From: Prorocentrum cordatum
Taxonomy: Eukaryota; Sar; Dinophyceae; Prorocentrales; Prorocentraceae
Direction: 5' to 3'
Length of the DNA stretch: 64,000 bases
Assembly: GCA_963575745.1 (NCBI GenBank)
Contig: CAUYUJ010014615.1
Span: 1,342,970 to 1,406,969 of the forward strand
Notes under the pieces: model-generated
The model's database searches: none
What the model saw: the letters and a program-made list of their open reading frames with translations, nothing else
What the model was told of the DNA's origin: nothing
Made by a program: the position numbers and the translations under genes
Shown: positions 21,634-30,200 of the stretch, one piece after another
Numbering within the stretch: the first letter of the stretch is position 1
Layout: each line of letters begins with the position of its first letter

Positions 21634-21688
<55 letters not shown>

Positions 21689-21820
21689 AGTGTTGTTGTT
21701 TGGGTTGTTACTGTTGCAGCTGTTGCTGTTGTTGTTGCTGTTGTTGCTGCTGCTGCTGTTGTTGTTGTTGTTGTTTTGATTAGTATTGTTGCTGCTGATA
21801 GTATTACTGCGGTTGCGGGT
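21560..21820. repeat. (GTT)n microsatellite
   Basis: Runs of TGT/GTT triplets interrupted by GCTGTTGCAGCTGTTG, occurring twice. Translation gives only Cys, Val or Leu homopolymers. A smaller relative is at about 21945-21982. Confidence 0.93.
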
Positions 21821-22420
21821 AAGAAAAATATATGCCCCAGGTGGGTACGATCGAAAACGAAGAGGGAGGGTATCGAGGGTTTGGGATATACGTGCTGAAT
21901 GGCCCGCGGGCAGTTAAGAGCGAACAGTCGTCATCAGCATGAGTTATGTTGTTGTTGGTAATGTTGTTGCTGCTGCTGCTGTTGACCTCTCACTACTGAA
22001 GAGTAGCTATTGTTGACCCCCCTCCAGGGAAAGTCGCTAAGAATTGGCCGAAGGGGCAAGGATGCAGGGGTAGCCTTGGAAAGTTGCTTATCCTTACTAT
22101 GCGGGTTGACTGTAGCAGAGACCAGAGTGGGCACCCACACTTGAACCCTTCCCCTGCAGGTTGAAATTCAGAGAAAAAACGGCTGGGCCTCAGAACTAAA
22201 AGGATGCTCGCGGCGAGCCCCAGCGGGGGAGACCGACACCCCAGCGTCGACTGGACCCACAGGGGTAGGGCTCGCGGGTGATCGCAGACATACTTGAAAG
22301 CGGCTGGGTGGAGGATGCGGTGGATGGGCCCTGGATGAAATCGGTCAAGACTGGGGGACGAGGGTCAATTATCGGTCCGGCGTTTTGGCCTGCGCGCACG
22401 CGCCCCCGCCCTGGCTGAGG
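21821..22420. other. Non-coding stretch
   Basis: A short GTTGCTGCTGCTG piece near 21960 and no coherent frame. Nothing recognised. Confidence 0.4.
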
Positions 22421-22486
22421 GAGGAGGAGAAGGAGGAGGAGGAGGAGGAGGAGGAGGAGGAGGAGGAGGAGGAGGAGGAGGAGGAG
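22421..22486. repeat. (GGA)n microsatellite
   Basis: About 20 GGA/GAG triplets, purine-rich on the plus strand, opposite in strand bias to the CTC tracts elsewhere. Confidence 0.93.
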
Positions 22487-23029
22487 CGGCAGCGGGCGGG
22501 GCGTGCCATCGGGACCAGCGGGAAGGAGGCCACGAGCTCCTGCGCACCGGGCGCCGGCTCCCCGCCCTCGCGGCCGCCCGGAGCACAGCCGAGTTTTTGA
22601 CTGGAGAGGGCACGCGGAAGGGCACGAGGCCCCCCCCCCGAGGGCCACACGCTGCCATGAGAGTGCAGAACGCGCATGGGCCGCGAGGCACAGGACGCAA
22701 GGGCAACCTTGCTTCAGCAGGCTCGACCTGCAAATCAATCTCGGCTGTAGTGCGACGCGGCCGCGCCCCACACCAACACAAGGAGCCCCCCCCCCTCCCC
22801 CCGAATTCTGGGCCTGCGGACAGGCAGCTGGGCGGCCATTCACAAGGGCACATTGAGGGCCTCTTTCCTGCAGTCCTCGATCACCCCAAGCAGATTGCCT
22901 CCAGTGACCAGGGGGTGAAGAAACGTGAGCCTCTCTCGGGCACCTGTTGTGCCCATGACGGCAGTTTTGGGATCACTCATAAGGCCTCTTGTAGCAGAGG
23001 CATCCCACATGGGGTCCGAAGAGATGGGG
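22487..23029. other. GC-rich stretch without a recognised gene
   Basis: Open frames in both directions are proline, arginine and alanine rich and mutually overlapping. There is a C run at 22630-22640. No motif. Confidence 0.4.
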
Positions 23030-23160
23030 TCGGAGGATCGCGCCGCATCGCCGATGCATCGGCGACGTCGGCGATGCATCTGCGCCGCAGGCGTGGAGAA
23101 AATCGGGCTCCACATCGCTCTGCATCGCCGATGCATCGACGACGTGGCGCGATACTGCAG
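23030..23160. repeat. Clustered GCATCGCCGATGC palindromes
   Basis: GCATCGCCGATGCATCGGCG at about 23043-23062 is followed by ACGTCGGCGATGCATCTGCG, and GCATCGCCGATGCATCGACG recurs at about 23122-23141. The words are self-complementary in overlapping registers, so the segment can fold into several alternative hairpins. Confidence 0.75.
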
Positions 23161-23359
23161 CCCCATCTGCTCGAACCTCGGAGCCGAATTCTCCCTGAGG
23201 GCACCCTTTCCCGCCATGCCTGAGCAAGAGCCAGAAGTAAAGCCGAATCGGCCCACGTTGGTGCGGATCGGAAACACGAATAAGCCAGGACGGATGTTAG
23301 ATAAAGAAAAACTACTTTACACCAGAGGGAACTCCTAATCAATGGATGTTTTGGAATTT

Positions 23360-23580
23360 AGTGATATGGATATTGAGGTCGATTGTAAGATCGATACATA
23401 GATCGATAATGGGATCGATAAAAAGTCGGAAACTGATGTCGATCGTGAGACCGATGGTGAAATCGGTTCAGTAAAACCAGTCATGATATCGATCGTGACA
23501 TCGCTCGTGCGATCTGTAGTGATATCGACAATGATTTCGATCGATAGGTGGGTACTGAGATCGATGGTGAGACCAGTCCA
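23360..23580. repeat. Degenerate GATCGAT-rich short repeat
   Basis: About a dozen 16-20 bp units around (A/G)ATCGAT(A/G), such as GAGACCGATGGTG, GAGATCGATGGTGAG and GATATCGATCGTGACATCG. GATC is strongly over-represented compared with the rest of the window. Confidence 0.8.
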
Positions 23581-23594
23581 TAAGGAAAATCGAA

Positions 23595-23710
23595 CGCCCG
23601 GAAAACGGGGAACCAGGCCACCAACCGAAACTGGCCCAAAACCAACCAAGCCACCAACCGAAATCGGCCCAGAACCGGGAACCCGGGAACCCGGCCGCCC
23701 ACCGAAGTCG
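23595..23710. repeat. CCACCAACCGAAATCGGCCC tandem repeat
   Basis: Three diverged copies of a roughly 29-36 bp unit around CCACCAACCGAAA and CGGCCCAGAACC, ending with GAACCCGG doublets. Confidence 0.75.
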
Positions 23711-23823
23711 GCCGGACACTTTCGCCACATCTTCCACTATCCGTTATGAGCCCTTCAGTGCAAGCACTGATTTGGGAATAAACAAAAACTGTCGGGCATC
23801 CGCGCGACTTTCTTGGGTCGGCG

Positions 23824-23871
23824 CTGGACCCCCCTCCCTGGCGCGCTCGAGCGCCAGGGAAGGGGGCCCAG
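23824..23871. repeat. Long imperfect hairpin, 21-bp stem
   Basis: The arm at 23824-23844 (CTGGACCCC... to ...CTGGCGC) pairs with 23851-23871 (GCGCCAGGG... to ...GGGCCCAG) around a 6-nt loop GCTCGA. By hand 19 of 21 positions pair, leaving one C-A and one A-C mismatch. No T run follows, so it is not a bacterial-type terminator. Confidence 0.88.
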
Positions 23872-24229
23872 CCTAGATCCACCGCGCGTGCTTCCTAGAG
23901 TTCGGGATCATGTCGTTTCTCCCTCGAGAGATGCCAGATCATTTCTGGCCTCCAAAAGAAAGATGCCACCACCTTCGACCCGCCCCTCGAAGGCGGGGCC
24001 CTTTCTGGAGCGCCCAATGTGGTATTCAACCTCGAGCTGCAACCCAACAGCCCTGTCCCTCCCCGGAAGCCTGGGAGCGAGGGCGCGGCCGTGCGCGCAA
24101 TAGGGCGGCTGACGGCGGAGCTGGGGCCCCCTCGGCCGATGATGCCAGCAGCCTGTCCAGACTCCGGGAGCACAAATCGGGGAACACATCTGCACGCATG
24201 CAGGTGGTGTTCGGAGTCCCGAAACGGTG

Positions 24230-24410
24230 TGGTGACAAACCGTGCGGTGACCTCGAAATCCCCCAAGACCTCACCGCACGGTCCGTCAGCGCACGGTTTT
24301 GGGCCCCCGGAGGCCCCAGTCGCCCGAGACGTCCTCGGAGAACGACCCGAGTCCCAAAACCGTGCGGTGACCCCGAATCCCCACCGACTCACCACACGGT
24401 CTGGTCACCA
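24230..24410. repeat. Nested inverted repeats around ACCGTGCGGTGA
   Basis: ACCGTGCGGTGA at 24239-24250 faces TCACCGCACGGT at 24271-24282 (perfect 12 bp, 20-nt spacer). GCACGGTTTTGGG at 24291-24303 faces CCCAAAACCGTGC at 24353-24365 (perfect 13 bp). ACCGTGCGGTGA at 24359-24370 faces TCACCACACGGT at 24389-24400 (11 of 12). Three stems share one motif within 180 bp. Confidence 0.88.
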
Positions 24411-24649
24411 CCCCGTTTGGAGGCCCCCGATGGTGAGGCGGTCCATATATGTACGGTCCGGCGTGTTTGCTTTGGATGGGGAACGCTTGGGAAGTTGACG
24501 CTTGCGCCAGAACGTGATGTGCAAGGGCCACAACCAGCGGCGCGGCATGCTCAGCCAAGAAGTCAGACCGCACGCCGCCCCTGGCCAGCCGATGTGTTGT
24601 GCATTGTGAGATCATTTTCAGGGCTAACCTGAAGACCCTATAATCCAAG

Positions 24650-24895
24650 ATCTACCCCCGTCCTCCGCCTCCTCATCATCTTCATCCTCTTCCCTCCCTT
24701 CCCCCCCTCTTTTTCCTCTGCCTCCTTCTCCCTCCCTCCTCCCTCCGCCTCTTCCTCCACCTCCTCCCCTTCAGATCCCCCCTTCCTCCCTCCCTCCCCC
24801 CCACGTCTGCCCAACAAATCTATCCTCCTCCTCCTCCGCCTCCTCCTCCAACTCCTCCTCCAACTCCTCATCCAACTCCTCCTTCCCCTTCCCCA
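24650..24895. repeat. Polypyrimidine CTC/CTT tract
   Basis: CCTCCTTCC-type pyrimidines with short breaks, ending in CAACTCCTCCTCCAACTCC triplets before the ATC tract. Confidence 0.9.
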
Positions 24896-24896
24896 A

Positions 24897-24937
<41 letters not shown>

Positions 24938-25068
24938 GCAGCATCAGCATCAGCATCAGCATCAGCATCATCATCAGCAGCATCATCATCATCAGCATCA
25001 GCATCATCATCATCATCATCATCGTCATCATCATCGTCACTATCACCATCACCATCATCATCACCGCC
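24896..25068. repeat. (ATC)n microsatellite with AGC variants
   Basis: CATCATCAT runs interspersed with CAGCATCAG. Same class as the tracts at 32640-33155 and 36838-37205, and it lies on the downstream side of the minus-strand retroelement ORFs. Confidence 0.93.
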
Positions 25069-25359
25069 TCCCTCCGCCTCCGCCTCCGGCTTGTACGCCG
25101 CGAACGGCGGCCGGGCCTTCAGGGAGAGCTCGGGCGCCTCCTAGGATCAAGTAGAAGGCGATGATGAGGGCGGGGGGGAGGGAGGGAGAGGGGAGAAGGG
25201 GGAAGGCACCATACCAGGGGGACACACCAACCACCACACAAGACCAAAAACGCACGCAAGAGAACCAGCATAAACGAGCCACGTCCGGCAAACGACGGCG
25301 ACGGGAGAGATCGTCCGTGCGGAAGGGGTGTAGGTGACACAATTTCACACCACCAAGCT

Positions 25360-25612
25360 CCCACGGCGCAGTAAACTACGTCATACAAGTCATACAAGTC
25401 GGCCGCGTAGCCAGCCACGTGCATCTGATACAAATCTCCAGCAGTTCGTACAAGTCTCACGACTCCACTGCCATTTTGAATTCTCATGCAGTACAAATCC
25501 TTGGGAATCTCATGCAGTTCGTACAACTCTCACGAAGCCACTGCGTCCTATGGATTCTCAGATCATGCAAGGAGTCCACATGCAGTATTGAATTCTCATG
25601 CAGTTCTCCAGC
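25360..25612. repeat. Degenerate CTCATGCAGT(A/T)CAA repeat
   Basis: Repeated words GAATTCTCATGCAGT, TCATACAAGTC and GTACAA(C/G)TCTCACGA occur at about 25385, 25448, 25483, 25510, 25530 and 25585-25612. Units are roughly 25-40 bp and strongly diverged. Confidence 0.65.
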
Positions 25613-25623
25613 CTCTGAGGCGC

Positions 25624-26535
25624 TCAGCGGCCAGGCGCGGCCGCCGTTGCTGCGCCCGGCGCCTCCGCCCCACCCGCCGGGCCAGGCGGCGCGGCCGCCG
25701 GGCCATCGTCCGCACCACCACCTTCGGCCGCAGCGGGGCGCGCCAGCACGCGGCCGGACGGCCTGGGCCGACTCAGCGCCGCCGCCTGCACCACTCCACC
25801 CCGGCCGCCCGCGGCGCCCTTGCCGCCCTTGCCGCCCTTCTTGCCTTTGGAGGAGCCCTTCGAGCCCTTGCCCTTGCTCTTGCCTTTGCCGCCGCTCTTG
25901 CCGCCATCGCCTCCCTTGCCGCCCGTGCCGCCCTTCCCCTTGTTCTCCGGGCGCTCGAGGTAGAGCAGCACCCTGGGGCGCTCGGGCTCATCTGGGCTCC
26001 GGGTCTGCTGGCCCCGCACAACCAGCCCTGACGCCCGACGCATCAGGGCGTCGAGTGGCCGCAAGGCACTCTCCACCAGCAAAGACTCGGTGCCGAAGGC
26101 CATCGTGGTGACGAACGTGCCAGGGATTCTCTCCCAGTTGGCCCCGTCCTCGCTCCACTTGCTCTGATCCCAGACCCCCGTCACTAGGCCGGGCGTGGCA
26201 AGGACGCGCCAGAGGCTGCGCAGGGCGCTGGCGCTCTCGCTCTCCACAACGCCGCTCATGGGCTCATCCAACGGCCACGCAACCCCGAGGTGACGCGCGG
26301 CCTCAGAGCACACCGCCTCAGGCCAGCCCTCGCGAAGCTCCCTCCAAAGCTGCTGACCATGCTTGTTCATATAGAACTGGTCGGCCACCGTGAAACCTTC
26401 ACAGACCAGCACAGTCGAGCGGAGGACAACCTTGAGGCTGGACTCGTGACGCGCCGACGCCCGCTCAAGGCGGTCCAAGCGCTCCTCGTGAGACGCGAGC
26501 GCCTGGTCGACCTGGACCCTGCGAGCGGCAGCCAT
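25624..26535 (-). CDS. Lys/Gly-rich protein with coiled coil, retroelement-like or hypothetical
   Basis: Start chosen at 26535 (MAAARRVQVDQ), because upstream codons lie in purine-rich low complexity and would encode Pro/Leu runs; this gives about 303 residues. Residues 10-40 form a probable coiled coil (ASHEERLDRLERASARHESS). A globular-looking middle has WRELREGWPEAVCSEAARHL, WDQSKWSEDGANWERIPGTF and TTMAFGTESLLVES. The tail is strongly basic, with GKGGTGGKGGDGGKSGGKGK-like repeats, then an Ala/Pro/Gly end. I do not recognise the family. Coiled coil plus basic tail resembles nucleic-acid-binding ORF1/gag proteins, and it lies 678 bp downstream of the LINE ORF on the same strand, so it may belong to a retroelement. 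A host protein is equally possible. Confidence 0.5.
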   Translation of the reverse strand: MAAARRVQVDQALASHEERLDRLERASARHESSLKVVLRSTVLVCEGFTVADQFYMNKHGQQLWRELREGWPEAVCSEAARHLGVAWPLDEPMSGVVESESASALRSLWRVLATPGLVTGVWDQSKWSEDGANWERIPGTFVTTMAFGTESLLVESALRPLDALMRRASGLVVRGQQTRSPDEPERPRVLLYLERPENKGKGGTGGKGGDGGKSGGKGKSKGKGSKGSSKGKKGGKGGKGAAGGRGGVVQAAALSRPRPSGRVLARPAAAEGGGADDGPAAAPPGPAGGAEAPGAATAAAPGR

Positions 26536-26689
26536 CGCGATGGCAGGCCGGGGGAGGGCAAGCGCGCCTGTTGTCTTTGAGGCTGCGGCGACGAGCAGAG
26601 CAATGAGGCAATGGGACAACGATTTCGCATCATGGACAGACACGTGCGCACACAATGTGTATGGCGGTCGGCAATGGGAGGGGCAGGGC

Positions 26690-26776
26690 CGGGGGGGGAG
26701 CAAGGAGGAGAGGGGGAGGGGAGGGGGAGGGGGGGAGGAGAGGGGGAGGGGAGGGGGAGGGGAGCGGGCGGGAGAC
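26690..26776. repeat. G-rich purine tract (GGGGAGG)n
   Basis: GGGGAGGGGAGGGGGAGGGG-type sequence with several runs of four or more G, able in principle to form a G-quadruplex on the plus strand. Confidence 0.85.
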
Positions 26777-27091
26777 AGAGCGGGCAAAGCAGGAGTACCG
26801 ACCACCACCACCGAGGGGTACACGAGGGAGGACACAGGAGAATAACACACCCACACACCACCACGGCTTCCGCATATCACAAACTCACACCATGCAACTG
26901 CCCCGGCTGCGAGGGCGTGGGGGCGGCGTGACCTGCGTCAGTAGGCGCAGGTCTGGCACATGACGGAACAGTAGAACCGTCTTGCCGCCCCCGCGACGTC
27001 ACGTAGGATCGCCGCCTGGCACAATGGGTGCAGCCACACGAAACACAGACTGCTGCGGGAAACCGTTGACCACCCGAGGGAAGGAGGAGGA

Positions 27092-27207
27092 ACACCGCCA
27101 GCTTTCGATCCAACACCCGGCAAAGAGACGCGGCGTCGAGGGAAGGCCCCCGGGGGGCCACCGCCAGCTTTCGATGTAACGCCCGGCAAAAACGCGGCCT
27201 CGAGGGA
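27092..27207. repeat. Direct duplication of about 66 bp
   Basis: CACCGCCAGCTTTCGAT followed by AACACCCGGCAAA or AACGCCCGGCAAA, then CGCGGC and TCGAGGGA, occurs at about 27093-27147 and again at 27160-27207, just beyond the stop codon of the LINE ORF. Confidence 0.75.
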
Positions 27208-27212
27208 TGGCC

Positions 27213-30200
27213 TTAACCGTGGCCCGCGGGGCGCCGCAGCGCGAGCCTCAAGTTAGCTCCCGGGCCAGGATGCCCACGACCTGGAGCGCGACCCCGGGCT
27301 TTGGCTGCCGCGCCCCTCCCGCGCCCGGCGGCCATCACCTTGGCTCCGCCCTTGGCTTTCGGTTTCGCTTTTGGCGCGACTGGGGCAGCCACAGGGGCCA
27401 CTGCCGCGGGCGCCAAAGGATCCGGGGGGGCCGGCACGCGCACGCCGCGACACCATTTCTCATGTACGCCACAAGGGCGAGAAAGCATACCAGGTGGATC
27501 AGTGGGCTCAAACACCTTACCACATGTGGCACACGTTCTATTAAGGAGCTCACTCCCACGACACTTATTCTCGTGCGCGTGTCTGCACCCCTCTTTGACC
27601 TCCACATGACATTTACGACACTTGGCCATCCCCGGTGCGATGGCGAAACCGACGGCCGTACACCGACGGAAATGCCACTTAATGTCCTTGGACAGGACCT
27701 GAATGCCGCATTTTTTGCAGAAGTCTACATCTTGCCAACAGAGGGCGGCGACCTGGGGAGGGGGCGAGAGCCACCGCAAAGACTGCTCCGAAACCATGCC
27801 CTGGCGGCCCAAATCCGCCGCGCGATCCGCTAGTTCGTTGTCATGCACGCCGGTGTGCCCATAAACGTGTTCCCACGTCACCTGGCGCCGAGCCATGACC
27901 TGCTCCGTAAGCCCTCGTACAGTCTCTGCCAATTCCTCATTTGATTTCACCTCCCAGAGCCCACGGGCAGTGTTGGCGGCGTACTCCGAATCATAGCGGA
28001 TGTGCACGGGCACATCTCCGCCGTCAGGCGCCTCATTCAGAAGCCAATGCATGGTTTCCCCTATGGCCGAAAGCTCAGCTGTATTATTCGTCTGGGTCCT
28101 GGCGCCCATCCACCTGTGATCCCAGGCACGACACACCACCGGAGCGTGCAAAACATAGTCGGGCACCACCCCCGGGCTGCCCGGCCCTTCATAACGAAAA
28201 ATAACAGCGCCCCAACCCGCCTCCCCATCTAGCCCCGACCCGTCCGTGGCAACCCACCATCCTAGAGGTGGTGCGGCGTGTGGCCCGTGGAGAACAGGCT
28301 CCCATTTACCGAACTCAACCTGCAGGGCATCTCGCAATTCGAGCCTCGCGGGACACGTGGCCTTGTGGTATTTGACATCCCTACCCATATACTGTTTGCA
28401 GTCAGGGCACTGGTGACTCAGACTGGTGACGAGCATAGGGTCCCGAACTGAGTGCGCCGCATCGTAGTGGTACTGAAGCTGGTTACCCGTACCGAAAGTC
28501 TTGGAACACACGGGGCAAGAATACGCAGTCTCCTGGCCCCCCTCCTCGTCGTCGTCGGGGGGGGAGGGGGGAGGAGGAGGAGGAGGAGGAGGAGGAGGAG
28601 GAGGAGGAGGAGGGACGACCGACGACGACAACGACGAACCCGCCCCCGACGACGGCAAAGGAGCCCCGGGACGCCACGCATTGATCGCTGCCCGCTGCTC
28701 GGTCGTAAGCGGCTCACCCGGGAAGCTCGCATCGATTGCACGTCTCCAGCCACGGCGGTGCTGTGCGCGTCTGAACCAATCAATCTCGGCCACTGAGAGC
28801 TTCCTGACACACTTCCTGAGCCACTGATACTGCCAGATGCGGCCCACCGTAGGGGTGCCCCCCCTTGCTGACAGCCACCCGAACAACACTTGCTTCGGAA
28901 CGCGCCACACCGGCATTCGAGCCACGTGACCCAGCCACTGCAGCGCCAAACGCGCCGTTAAATCCTCCATCGAACGCCATTGGGCTGCTCGATACATCAT
29001 AGAGTCCGACACCTCCAGATCACGCATAATCAGCACATCCATACCGAACGCTCGGCGGACCCCATAATTTGCCACGCGCTGAATTCTGCGCAGATCGTGC
29101 TGCGTCCATCCCCGAGACCGCGAGGCGGACGTCAGGAGCCCAATCACGCACGCGTGCACAATGTGGAGTCTGGTGCAGATGTCAACTCCGCTCGTACGTC
29201 CACGGCCGTGCGCCGTCCCCACAGCCCAGCCCTTGGCCAAGGATTTAACGAGCGCGTTGCCCGCCGCCACACGTTTGGTCGTGTCCGCGGTAAGAGCCCC
29301 ACTACGGCAGTGAATCCCCCCGATGTGTTTGACCTGCACCACCTCGAACTCCGTAAGAACGTCGTACGGCGCAGGGGGCACTCCACAGACACGAAGGCGC
29401 TCCGTTTTGCCCCGATTGAGTTTCTCGTCCCAGTCAGCCATCGTGGCCTCGAACAAAGGGTCGGCCACCCGCATTTCATCAGCCATGCCAACCACGGCCG
29501 TGTCATCCGCGAATCCCAAATCGCCAATTACGGTGGAACGGACCGTACTAGCGAACCCCTTTTCTCCAGAGATGTGAGTACGTGTCCGGGCACGCTTATT
29601 CAGTTTGCCATCGATCTGGTAGTCCCAAGCGAGACCGGGGGAGTGTCCAGCCGCATCAGCCCGACGTTTCCGCCGCAGGCGGAAGTCTCGGAGCACTGCA
29701 TCATGAAACACGTTAAAAAGTGGAGGGCTGGACGGGCACCCCTCCCGGAGGCCGCGGAGAGGGTACCATTGAGACGACAAGCCCTGTAGCACACGTACTT
29801 TGTAGCCCGTGTGCTCGTGCAGCGCCTTGCACACGCGGATGAACTCCAAGGGGCAGCCTCGTCGTTCTAATAGACGCCACAGCGCAGGGCGGCACACTCG
29901 CGGGTACGCCTTTTCAATGTCGTAGAACGAGATGACCACCGCGTTACCATTGGTAAGAGCACGAGCCTCTTCAATAATGCGCCGCGCGACCTGCAGGGCG
30001 TCATCCGTGCCCCGGCCTCGTCGGAACCCAGACTGTTCCTCGGCCATAATGCCCTCAGACCACTGAGCGAGCCGAGAGGCCACGACCCGAGCCACTAACT
30101 TAGAGCCCACCGACAACAGCGTGATGCCGCGCCACGTGTTTTTGTCAGACCTGTTGCCTTTCTGCTTCCAGAGCGGCACCACCAAACCCACCTTCCATTC

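Larger units (their letters stand above)
26536..27212. other. Spacer between the LINE ORF and the downstream ORF
   Basis: Contains the purine tract at 26690-26775 and the duplicated 66-bp segment at 27092-27206. In the minus sense it would be the 3' untranslated part of the LINE plus leader of the next ORF. No gene seen. Confidence 0.5.

Noticed and set aside
21560-21820. Cys/Val-rich membrane protein
   Set aside because: Pure GTT microsatellite; low complexity only.
23824-23871. Rho-independent terminator
   Set aside because: The hairpin lacks a following T run and the window is eukaryotic in character.
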